Made by a program: the position numbers and the translations under genes
The notes under the pieces: generated by a model
Database searches by the model: none
What the model was told of the DNA's origin: nothing
Seen by the model: the letters and a program-made list of their open reading frames with translations, nothing else
Part shown: positions 1 to 9,311 of the stretch, piece after piece
How the letters are laid out: each line of letters starts with the position of its first letter
Position numbering within the stretch: position 1 is the first letter of the stretch
DNA from: Buddleja alternifolia
Taxonomy: Eukaryota > Streptophyta > Magnoliopsida > Lamiales > Scrophulariaceae
Direction: 5' to 3'
Assembly: GCA_019426215.1 (NCBI GenBank)
Contig: CM033408.1
Span: 23,008,375 to 23,072,374 of the forward strand
Length of the DNA: 64,000 nucleotides

Positions 1-322
1 GATAGTCTAGCTCCCTACTATCTGATTCAATAATGACATCTTGCATTTGCAAATCCCTGACCAAATTAAGGCCACACATAATAGCTGTTAGCTCAACTCC
101 AAGTGGTGTTAATGCGCCTATGCCACCACTGAATCCCCGAATCCAGTGACCACAATGGTCACGAATAACTCCTCCGATGCTCGCCCAATCAGCTTGGAGT
201 TTTTCCCCCGATGGATCACACTATCCACGTTAATTTTCCATGGACTAGGAACAGGTGGTTCCCAAGGGACACAAATATAGTTATCATTCTCGGTATTGTC
301 ACTTTGTTGTATGCGCAAGGTC
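1..322 (-). pseudogene. LINE copy A, C-terminal RNase H-like segment (partial)
   Basis: The minus strand encodes a tryptophan-PP-variable-PP leader followed by KINVDS, the usual start of the RNase H-like domain at the C-terminus of plant L1 LINE ORF2 (known: WxPPxxxxxKxNxDG). The catalytic-region DGS/DGA is altered to DSV here. It is the downstream continuation of the LINE body at 7266-8422: an LTR element (328-7260) with TCATC on both sides separates the two, and the frame before and after the insertion is compatible. The 3' end of the LINE lies left of the window. Pseudogene, by interruption and by stops on both sides. Confidence 0.75.
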
Positions 323-327
323 TCATC

Positions 328-1678
328 TGTTAACACCCGTAACAACACGGTATCGACAAATAATATAGAGTAAGTAAGATCGTCTCCACATGGAAGGTTA
401 TCAAGTACCAAACAAAGTTTATCCTATTATTTAGACTATTGATTTGCAAGATTTAAGATTTTAACTAATTAAAAACATAAATAAATAATAACAAAATTAA
501 TAAACAATAATTCAATAAATGGAAAGCCTAGGGATTAAGACTTCATCAAGGTATTTTTATGGATTATGAACATCATTGGATTGTAAATTCTTACATTCAT
601 TAAAGACCCGAATTTCCTTAATTACATGGATATTCTCCCAAGATCTCCATGAGTACCCAACTAAACTCGTTCTTGTCACTCCCATGATCAATAACTAATC
701 TAGATGAATCCATTAATTTTCATGAAATTCGTTAGCTAGCCTCATGCACAATTACTAATATGCATATTGAGTAATTTAAACACGTCTATCAAATCTGTAC
801 TAATGAATTAATTCACCTCCCGGTACTTCTTAATTCATCTTAAATCATGTATTTGGTGGCCAATCATCTACAAGCATTAAACCCTCATTGATAGATTAAT
901 TAAAGCAAGAAATATCCCAATGAAAATCAACAATCCATAATAATACTCAAGACTACATCTTAAACCCTAAAAAATTATTTAGCTACACATAATTAAACAA
1001 GAAGAAGAAATAATTTGCATAAAATTAAGAATTCTCATATTTAACAATGGTGGAAAATAATAAGAACAATTGGGGAAGAAGAAGAACTCAAGAAAAACCA
1101 AGAAGAATCCTTATGTTGATGGAAAGAATCAAGATTTCTCTTTCTTCTCTTCAATGGCTTCCTTTTCTTTCTCTCCAAGTTTCTCTCTTTTCTTTCTCTC
1201 TCCCAAAATAACGTCTTCTATCCTCAAAAGAAAAGTTAAAAAACTGATATTTTTTCCTGACTTCTTATATTTATATAGGATTCCTAATTACAAAAAGCCC
1301 AACAAAAGAAATAAAATCCGAGCCCAACCAGAAATTTTGATTTCTGCGCGCTGCACAGTGGTGCCGAATATTGGCACCACTGTGCCAATTCTGCTGTCCA
1401 CTGTTTTTTCCTTACTTTTTCTTCAACTCAACTCTTTCCGTTTGGACTCTTCTTTGCTCCTCTTTAAGTCTCTTAGTTGACTTCTTCACTTTGCTTAGAT
1501 ATTCCTTCATTTACTCGCCAAATCAATCGTCCTTTGCCTATAAAAGCATTTAAACGACTTAGAAGCCAAAATACGCAAATACAAATAAAAACAACTAAAA
1601 AGATCAACTCAAGGTATGAATTCAAGACAAATGTGAGATAAAAACATACTAAATCAATGTTACTTTTAAGACCTAACA
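328..1678 (-). repeat. 3' LTR of the Athila-like element
   Basis: 1,351-bp LTR, downstream in element sense because gag runs on the minus strand. Its partner is 5913-7260. A TATA-like CTATATAAATA reads on the minus strand near 1268-1278. A 3-bp GAA repeat difference near 1080 and scattered substitutions separate the two copies. The small plus-strand reading frames inside it recur in the other LTR and are not genes. Confidence 0.95.
1353..1385. repeat. Perfect 13-bp inverted repeat (hairpin) in the LTR
   Basis: GCACAGTGGTGCC and its exact reverse complement are separated by 7 bases. The same hairpin is at 6935-6967 in the other LTR. One arm occurs a third time in the internal region at 3060-3072. 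It lies about 90 bases from the TATA-like site, on the transcribed side in element orientation, so it would probably be in the 5' part of the RNA. Function unknown. Confidence 0.85.
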
Positions 1679-1694
1679 AACACCCCACACTTAG
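1679..1694 (-). other. Polypurine tract of the Athila-like element
   Basis: Directly next to the 3' LTR, the minus strand reads AAGTGTGGGGTGTT just before the LTR start TGTTAGG. This is the expected position and composition for plus-strand priming. Confidence 0.75.
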
Positions 1695-3316
1695 CCTTTT
1701 ACTCGTCCTCGAGTAAATCTAAAACAAACAAAGAAAAGAACAACAAAATAAAATAACACCACTTTCGTAGGGAATACGATTGCACTTAGCACATGCAACA
1801 AGCCGTTAAACCCCTAGATTTCCCCTAGTGGACGAGTTTTGTCTCGTGAGGGTTTGCAGTGAATATACCCACAAAATTCTCGACATATACCAATTTGATT
1901 CTTTGTTTCTCAACCTAGCAACAAGCCACAACAATTGGACATCCCCACAATTATCATACAAGTTCTAACATGAACGCACAAATTACTATCTTCCACAATA
2001 TAAATACTTTTGTTCAAAGTTAACACACAAATTCAAACCAAGTTTAATTTAAATATGCATCCACGTGAAAAGATGAATTCTAGCAAGGGAAATTTCTCAG
2101 CTACATCAAGCAAACACAAACATTCTTCATAGCACAATCCTTCCTTTCCTTCTTTCACTTAACACTCATTAACATGTGCAATGTTTTGTTCTCTTAGGCT
2201 TTCTATGACACCCATTTAACGAGTTTTAGGTCAATGACTCTCAAACCAGCCGGTCTTAAGGCATTAGGTGTCAAGACACCCCTAAGAACTTAATCACTCA
2301 AGTGACAAAGGCCACAGAACAAAACTAGGTTTTTATTCACTCAATATCAAGGCATTTATTCAATTCATTACCTTTTTTTTTTCATACATCTTTTTTTTTT
2401 CTTTTCTTTTCTTATAGCAATTTTTTTTTTCTTTTTGCTTCTTCAACTTTCTTCACAATTTCATAATGTATCCAAATACTTTGTAATTGCTTTATCTCAC
2501 CGATCAATTCCCTTTACTAAAACCCGTGTGTAGTGTGCAAGGATGCATATCAAATTTCACAAAATTTAGAACAAATGAGTAACTCGCAAAAAGTATCCAT
2601 ATTACAGAAAATAGGTCTATTTGATCATTTCAATCTATCGTTCTAATATGGGAACTAAAGTGTTGCAAACAAGTCACCAAATCAATCAACAATTCAACAA
2701 AAATATGTACATGTCCTTTCTTTCACCAATTTTCTCGATCACACCACCCCACACTTGAATCATTCAACAATATAAACACGCACACACCCCACACTTAAAA
2801 CATGACATTGTCCTCAATGGACTCACACATAAGTAGAGGCATAAGCATAATGATATTGAAATAAAATAAGAGGGTGAAAGAGAGACTCCCCTATAAATAA
2901 GTATGATGTCTCGGGAGTCGAGCGGGTGGTTTCCATGTGGAAGGAGGTGGCGGTGGATAATGGTTGAGTGAGGTGGCGTCGACCAATGGAAATAAATGTT
3001 GACCTCTCAGCAGCCACACCATTTTTTTATATATTTTTTTTTAAAAGGCAGGGGATTCAGCACAGTGGTGCCAAACTGCCTGTTCTGTCATTTTTTTTTT
3101 ATGTTTTTTAGCACCACCATATGCTTGAATTGACCGGAAAGCATACATAAAAAGCATTATAGTGGCATTAGATAAACAAGAAAATACGAGAAAAATTTAA
3201 CAGAAACAAATATAAAATAAAGACAACGAAACGCAAACGAAAGCAAAATTAAAGAAACTCTTGGGTTGCCTCCCAAGCAGCGCATGTTTAAAGTCATTAG
3301 CTTGACTTAGACGAAA
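1695..3316. other. Non-coding 3' internal region of the Athila-like element
   Basis: About 1.6 kb between the gag-protease stop and the PPT. It is AT-rich with poly-T runs near 2370-2440 and holds no convincing reading frame and no trace of RT or integrase. It contains one extra copy (3060-3072) of the LTR hairpin arm. The segment just past the stop (about 3258-3285) contains the short TTGGGTTGCCTCCCAAGCAGCGC-like palindromic stretch that often follows Athila coding regions. Confidence 0.7.
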
Positions 3317-5764
3317 TCAATGTTGAGGGTCGGTGAGGGAAATTGTTTCCCCTCGAGGAATATCATCATCTACAAAACACAAAGTAGGGTTAATCCCTTT
3401 CATATCAAACATATGCCAACCTATTCCCTCTTTCTTCCATTGCAATTTATTAAACCATTGGTCCAATTCAAGTGTAAAAAGTGTAGTATTTATGATAACA
3501 GGTAAAAATTCATTTTTGCTAAGAAGAGCGTACCTGAGATGTGGAGAAAGAGGTTTAAGTTTTACCTTCGGTGTAGAGGATATTACGGGAGATGACTCTG
3601 ATGGATCTCTTTTACCTTGAGGAATTTCTTCTTTGATGGCCTCTCCAAACACATCCACCGAACAACATTTTTCTTCGAAAGATGGAGATTGCATCACCTT
3701 ATTTAAGTCGAACTCTACCTTCTCATCTCCGATATTCAACGCCAGCTTGCCAGCACGTACGTCGATGGTGGTTCCCGCAGTTGCGAGAAATGGTCTTCCA
3801 AGGATGATTGGTGTTTTCGAATCTTCATCCATCTCAAGCACCACGAAGTCACATGGGATGTAGAACTTGTCCACTTTCACAAACACGTCTTCTAATATTC
3901 CCATGGGGCGCTTTATACTCCTATCTGCCAATTGCAAGGACATATTTGTGTGTTTGAGCTTTTGAAATCCTAGCTTTCTACAAATTGAATAAGGCGTTAG
4001 ACTAACACTAGCTCCTAAATCACAAAGTGCCTTATCAAATTGAGATTTGCCAATAGTGCAAGGAAGTGAAAAACTCCCTGGATCCTTTAGCTTTGGAGGA
4101 ATGTTTCGTTGGATTATGGCACTGCATTCTTCGTTCAACGAGATTGTTTCCACATCTTCCAATTTTTTTCTATTGCTCAACAACTCTTTGAGAAACTTCA
4201 TATAGACAGGCAATTGAGCTCGAGCATATGCGAATGGAATGTTTATGTGCAACTGTCTAAATACTTGGAGAAATTTCTCTTGCTGTTTGTCCAACCTCTT
4301 GTGTTGCAACCTTTGGGGAAATGGAATCGGAGGAACATATGGCTTCACATATGGCTTTGGGGTATCCTTTTCCGGTTCAACCTTGTCTGAAGGTTCAAAG
4401 ACTGAATTATCCTTCGTCACAAGTTCATCTCTGTGTTCAGCATATGGCTCAAATTCTTCAATTGTGTTTTCGTTTATCAGAGTCACTACATTACATTGTC
4501 TTCTCGGATTCTCCTCTGTTTGGCTAGGTAGTGTACCCTTCAACCTCGAAATCACAGATCTTGCCAATTGTCCAAGTTGTGTTTCCAAATTTTTTGTTGC
4601 TCCCACTACCAGATCAATTTTTGCTTCAAGATTCTCGAACCGTTTTGCTGTTCCATTAGCGAGCTTCTCCATAGCAAGCTCCCAAGCTTGTGGTTGTCTT
4701 TTTTCTTGAGGTGGTAGTCCTTGATGCTGTGGAAGTTGCTGTTGAAAATTTTGAGGACCCTGCTGGAAACCTGGGGGAAACTGATGCCTAGGAGGCAAGT
4801 CTTGAGCCCCTTGGTTTCCTCGACCTCCCCAAGAAGAATTGGGATGATTTCGCCACCCCAAATTATAAGTGTTGGAGAATGGATTTCCCGACTGGTTGTT
4901 CTGATTGGAGATATACTGAGCTTGCTCCATGAGTGGGCAGTTTGTAGCCATGTGAGGTGCTCCACAAACATCACAAGTTATAATAGGCTGAGACACGACA
5001 CTGATATTGCACTTGAGTCCCTCGAAGTTCTTCACTAGAGCATCCATCTTAGCATTAAGCATGGTGAGTTCATCAACATTATGCATACCAGCTACTTTCT
5101 TTATGGACCGACTGTCACTCGCCCATTGGTAGTTATTGGATGCCATCTCATCCATGAGCGCGAGTGCATCATCTGGATTCTTTCCCATGAAACGACCTCC
5201 TGCAGCTGCATCGATAGTCATCCTGATGTCATATGACAAACCATTGTAGAAGGTTTGTACAAGCATCCAGCTTGGAATACCATGATGGGGGCATTTTCTT
5301 AGTAGTTCTTTATATCTTTCCCATGCTTGATAAAGTGTTTCTCCATCTCCCTGCATGAATCCTGTGATTGCATTCCTCAACTGAGCTGTCTTTGCCGGTG
5401 GAAAATATTTGGTGAGAAATGCAGTCGACAAATCTGCCCAAGTAGTGAACTTATTTGCCGGCTGGTTTTTCAACCACTCCTTAGCTCTTTTGGATAGAGA
5501 GAAAGGGAACAGCCGCAGTCGTATGGCATCATCTGTGACTCCGTTCATCTTAAATGTACTGCATATCTCCAAGAAATTCCCCAAATGGGAATGAGGATCT
5601 TCCCTCTCAATGTCTCCTTCAAAAGCATTATTCTGTAGCATCTGAATGATGGCTGGCTTCAACTCAAAGGTATTTTCCTGAACATTAGGCACAACTATGC
5701 TTGAAGTAAAACTCTGATATGTCGGTGTAGCATAATCCCTGAGAGTTCTCTGTTCCTCAACCAT
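3317..5764 (-). CDS. Gag-protease polyprotein of the Athila-like element
   Basis: Intact 815-codon frame. Residues about 55-190 form a plant retrotransposon gag domain with the Athila-type series (LRLFPFSL, KEWL, LTKYFPP, CPHHGIP). A compact zinc knuckle CDVCGAPHMATNC (spacing CX2CX3HX4C) lies near residue 263, followed by a Gln/Pro-rich linker. An aspartic protease near residues 550-690 has the active-site DLGAS and the C-terminal ILGRPFLATA. The frame stops after the protease and no RT follows. The gag would form particles and the protease would cleave it; replication enzymes must come from elsewhere. The start is the first ATG after the primer site, about 130 bases downstream of it. No stops or frameshifts, unlike every other retroelement frame here. 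Confidence 0.92.
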   Translation of the reverse strand: MVEEQRTLRDYATPTYQSFTSSIVVPNVQENTFELKPAIIQMLQNNAFEGDIEREDPHSHLGNFLEICSTFKMNGVTDDAIRLRLFPFSLSKRAKEWLKNQPANKFTTWADLSTAFLTKYFPPAKTAQLRNAITGFMQGDGETLYQAWERYKELLRKCPHHGIPSWMLVQTFYNGLSYDIRMTIDAAAGGRFMGKNPDDALALMDEMASNNYQWASDSRSIKKVAGMHNVDELTMLNAKMDALVKNFEGLKCNISVVSQPIITCDVCGAPHMATNCPLMEQAQYISNQNNQSGNPFSNTYNLGWRNHPNSSWGGRGNQGAQDLPPRHQFPPGFQQGPQNFQQQLPQHQGLPPQEKRQPQAWELAMEKLANGTAKRFENLEAKIDLVVGATKNLETQLGQLARSVISRLKGTLPSQTEENPRRQCNVVTLINENTIEEFEPYAEHRDELVTKDNSVFEPSDKVEPEKDTPKPYVKPYVPPIPFPQRLQHKRLDKQQEKFLQVFRQLHINIPFAYARAQLPVYMKFLKELLSNRKKLEDVETISLNEECSAIIQRNIPPKLKDPGSFSLPCTIGKSQFDKALCDLGASVSLTPYSICRKLGFQKLKHTNMSLQLADRSIKRPMGILEDVFVKVDKFYIPCDFVVLEMDEDSKTPIILGRPFLATAGTTIDVRAGKLALNIGDEKVEFDLNKVMQSPSFEEKCCSVDVFGEAIKEEIPQGKRDPSESSPVISSTPKVKLKPLSPHLRYALLSKNEFLPVIINTTLFTLELDQWFNKLQWKKEGIGWHMFDMKGINPTLCFVDDDIPRGETISLTDPQH

Positions 5765-5891
5765 TCTGAAACAAGAATATCAAGTATCAAAATTCAAACA
5801 GATAAAAAAATCCAAAATAAAAATAAAAAAATAAAAAAATGTCTAAATTAATAAGAATCAACTTGTTATTGATATTGACTATTTGTTGCCT

Positions 5892-5909
5892 TCCCCGGCA
5901 ACGGTGCCA
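5892..5909 (-). other. Primer binding site (tRNA-Asp type)
   Basis: On the minus strand, 3 bases after the 5' LTR, TGGCACCGTTGCCGGGGA pairs with the 3' end of plant tRNA-Asp(GUC) with one mismatch (A for G at the fifth base). Athila-group elements are known to use this primer. Confidence 0.85.
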
Positions 5910-5912
5910 ATT

Positions 5913-7260
5913 TGTTAACACCCGTAACAACACGGTATCGACAAATAATATAGAGTAAGTAAGATCGTCTCCACAGGGAAGGTTATCAAGTACCAAACAA
6001 AGTTTATCCTATTATTTAGACTATTGATTTGCAGGATTTAAGATTTTAACTAATTAAAAACAGAAATAAATAATAACAAAATTAATAAACAATAATTCAA
6101 TAAATGGAAAGCCTAGGGATTAAGACTTCATCAATGTATTTTTATGGATTATGAACATCATTGGATTGTAAATTCTTGCATTCATTAAAGACCCGAATTT
6201 CCTTAATTACATGGATACTCTCCCGAGATCTCCATGAGTACCCAACTAAACTCGTTCTTGTCACTCCCATGATCAATAACTAATCTAGATGAATCCATTA
6301 ATTTTCATGAAATTCGTTAGCTAGCCTCATGCACAATTACTAATATGCCTATTGAGTAATTTAAACACGTCTATCAAATCTGAACTAATGAATTAATTCA
6401 CCTCCCGGTACTTCTTAATTAATCTTAAATCATGTATTTGGTGGCCAATCATCTACAAGCATTAAACCCTCATTGATAGATTAATTAAAGCAAGAAATAT
6501 CTCAAAGAAAATCAACAATCCATAATAATACTCAAGACTACATCTTAAACCCTAGAAAATTATTTAGCTACACATAATTAAACAAGAAGAAGAAATAATT
6601 TGCATAAAATTAAGAATTCTCATGTTTAACAATTGTGGAAAATAATAAGAACAATTGGGGAAGAAGAACTCAAGAAAAACCAAGAAGAATCCTTATGTTG
6701 ATGGAAAGAATCAAGATTTCTCTTTCTTCTCTTCAATGGCTTCCTTTTCTTTCTCTCCAAGTTTCTCTCTTTTCTTTCTCTCTCCCAAAATAACGTCTTC
6801 TATCCTCAAAAGAAAAGTTAAAAAACTGATATTTTTTCCTGACTTCTTATATTTATATTGGATTCCTAATTACAAAAAGCCCAACAAAAGAAATAAAATC
6901 CGAGCCCAATCAGAAATTCTGATTTCTGCGCGCTGCACAGTGGTGCCGAATATTGGCACCACTGTGCCAATTCTGCTGTCCACTGTTTTTTCCTTACTTT
7001 TTCTTCAACTCAACTCTTTCCGTTTGGACTCTTCTTTGCTCCTCTTTAAGTCTCTTAGTTGACTTCTTCACTTTGCTTAGATGTTCCATTATTTACTCGC
7101 CAAATCAATCGTCTTTTGCCTATAAAAGCATTTAAACAACTTAGAAGCCAAAATACGCAAATACAAATAAAAACAACTAAAAAGATCAACTCAAGGTATG
7201 AATTCAAGACAAATGTGAGATAAAAACATACTAAATCAATGTTATTTTTAAGACCTAACA
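5913..7260 (-). repeat. 5' LTR of the Athila-like element
   Basis: 1,348-bp LTR, promoter-side in element sense, followed by the primer site and gag. The TATA-like stretch seen in the other LTR is altered here (TATAT-TGG instead of TATATAGG on the plus strand, near 6855). The inverted repeat is kept at 6935-6967. The duplication TCATC follows at 7261-7265. Confidence 0.95.
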
Positions 7261-7265
7261 TCATC

Positions 7266-8422
7266 CACTCGTTTGCGGACTATGTCCACATCCGCAGTAG
7301 GGTTGTTGACTTCCTTTCCATGCACACGTTCATTGCATACCTGCCACAAGAAATTAAGAGCTTTAGTAAAGGTGATATTCCATACTTTGGACCACTCATA
7401 CCTGCCTGCCGGATGAGGGAGGAAAAAAACACATTTTGATGTCGAGGGGCCACTAGCTGATGCTAAAGAGTTGCTGCCCGGGGGCAATCACGAAAGTGCG
7501 TGCAAAATAGTTTCCTCAGTGTGGTGACAAATATTGCATAACCCACTGCTTGTTATGCCATGGTGAGCCAACGTGTGATTGGTAAGGAGCTTATTATGTC
7601 GTGTCAACCATAGAAAGAATTTACGCCTTTGCGCCTCTTTTAGTTTCCAGATACGGTCCCATATGACTTTCTCTTCCGAGTTCAACGTGGCACTCTCACA
7701 ATGCAATTGTGTATAGGCACTCCTACACAAGTATTTTTCATTTTTCGTGAATTTCCAAACAACTGCATCGTCAACAAGACTTCGAGATGCAAGGTCAAAA
7801 TCGAGAAGCTGCCCACGAATATCATTATGAAGAGCGGATAACTCGTCTCATTTCCAGCCATTCAACTCTGACCAATAGCTAGTCACGGTCCTATCCAGAT
7901 CTTCTGGTGGGATAGACCCATCCGTATGCATGTCCAAAGTATCGTTCCCGAGCCAAATATCATGCCAGAATCTGATTCGATCCCCTTTACCTACCTTCCA
8001 CCGCAACCCCGAGTTAAGTAACTGGAAGCTCTTTTGAATGCTCCTCCACGTGTGGGAAGTGGAGCTACAAGCTCTAGCACGTTGCCGATACACATATTTG
8101 TGTCTAAGAACTTGTGCCCATAGCCGTGGTTCGTCCATAATGATCTGTTACTCAAGCTTCCCAAGAAACGCAAGGTTGACATCCTGAGTACGCCAAAGGC
8201 CTAGTCAGCCCGATAGCTTGCTCCTACACAACGTGTCCCATGCGATGAGATGCATTTTTCGAGTATCGTCGAACCCGCCCCATAGAAAGGTCTATTCGCC
8301 TTGTCAATCGCCTCACATATACCCACTGGAATTAATGATGTCTGCATATAATATGAGGGCATTGTGGTTGTAACCGATTTAATCAAAGTTGTCCATCCGG
8401 CCATAGAATGATTTCTCTCCGT
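7266..8422 (-). pseudogene. LINE copy A, C-terminal half of ORF2
   Basis: Minus-strand fragments in LINE order. At 8201-8422 is an AGW-TTLIKSV segment, typical of the region after the RT palm. At 7848-8138 is a segment containing WRWKVGKGDRIRFW-like text (GLRWKVGKGDRIRFWHD). At 7488-7730 is a zf-RVT-like zinc-binding region with CNICHHTEETILH, and at 7266-7487 the linker towards RNase H. Several frameshifts and stops break it. The 5' part (endonuclease and RT catalytic core) is missing: at 8423 the sequence changes abruptly to a truncated copia LTR. The rest of the 3' end is at 1-322. Confidence 0.85.
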
Positions 8423-8920
8423 TGACCCCTCTTCAGTGATGGAGAATATAGTGTATACTTTTATCAGAATATTTTCTGCCTTTTACCGTAATGTAGGGTG
8501 TAGAGAGGTAGAGAGAGGACCAATCCTCTTTATATTAAAACTCTTAGAGTTGCCTTCCATCAAGGCACTTCTTCACTTAGAGTCATGACTTTACATTACA
8601 TAAAGTCATGTCTCTTCACCTATGTTGCACAGACACGGACACTGCACGACACGGACATGGGACACGTCAATTCTTAAAAAATTAGGACACGGACACGGCT
8701 CGGACACGTCTGCCCATATTTATATATATATATATATGTTATAAACTTATGAGTAATTGAACACCTATTAGACAATAATCAACAATTCAACAACTTATTA
8801 ATAACAACCTATATATAAATATTCACTATTTGTATATGAGCAACCTATTTTTATACAAAATAACAACTTATTAATGACAATGCTTCTTTAAACTATAAAA
8901 CTTCATCTATATATAATTAC

Positions 8921-8951
<31 letters not shown>

Positions 8952-9311
8952 CATTTATATTAACAATATAAAAAAATGCAAAAAATCAGCCCGAAGTGTC
9001 TTGGCCGTGTCCGAGCCGTGTCTGTGTCGTGTCCGTGCCGTGTCCTAGTTTTATTTAATTATTTTTAATTCTGGACACACCATTGCCGTGTCCGACACGT
9101 CCCGGTGCTGTGTTCGTGCCGTGTCCATGTCCGACGTGTGTCGGACACTGCACGGGGTGATTTTTACGTGTGTCCGTGCATCATAGCTTTTCACTAACCA
9201 ATTAGGATTTAATCACATAATATTAGACAATTAATTATTTTGTCAAATAGACTTTAATATTGACAAAATAATGATATATAATATAATATATGAGACATAA
9301 TATTTCTTACA
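8423..9311 (-). repeat. Truncated 3' LTR of the copia relic, carrying a MITE
   Basis: Matches 11994-12343 of the other LTR over its whole length apart from the MITE at 8620-9188. The outer 155 bases of the LTR (equivalent to 11838-11993) are missing, so the LTR is cut exactly at the LINE boundary. This points to a deletion that removed LTR end, duplication and LINE 5' part together. Confidence 0.85.
8620..9188. mobile_element. 569-bp hAT-like MITE with GACACGG-rich ends
   Basis: Begins CTATGTTGCACAGACAC and ends with the imperfect inverse ...GTGTCCGTGCATCATAG. It is flanked by CTCTTCAC (8612-8619) and CTTTTCAC (9189-9196), and the uninterrupted sequence is visible in the other LTR near 12187. 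The 8-bp duplication (one mismatch) and the CTATG end suggest hAT. Both ends carry many copies of GACACGG or its complement, and the AT-rich middle has (AT)n runs. No coding capacity. Confidence 0.8.

Larger units (their letters stand above)
328..7260 (-). mobile_element. Non-autonomous Athila-like Ty3/gypsy LTR retrotransposon (gag-protease only)
   Basis: Complete minus-strand LTR element of 6,933 bp. It has two LTRs of about 1.35 kb starting TGTT and ending AACA, the 5-bp duplication TCATC at 323-327 and 7261-7265, a primer site matching the 3' end of plant tRNA-Asp with one mismatch, and a G-rich PPT. The single long reading frame is gag plus aspartic protease, with Athila-type motifs. Reverse transcriptase, RNase H and integrase are absent: 1.6 kb of non-coding DNA lies between the protease stop and the PPT. 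It would have to move with enzymes supplied in trans. The LTRs differ by roughly two dozen changes by eye (about 98% identity), so insertion was fairly recent. It sits inside a LINE pseudogene. Confidence 0.93.

Noticed and set aside
1070..1553. Plus-strand frames of 136 and 60 codons, repeated at 6655-7135
   Set aside because: They lie wholly inside the two LTRs and recur because the LTRs recur; low-complexity Phe/Ser/Lys composition and no known motif.
4239..4709. Plus-strand 156-codon frame opposite gag
   Set aside because: Antisense shadow of the intact gag-protease gene; no independent evidence.
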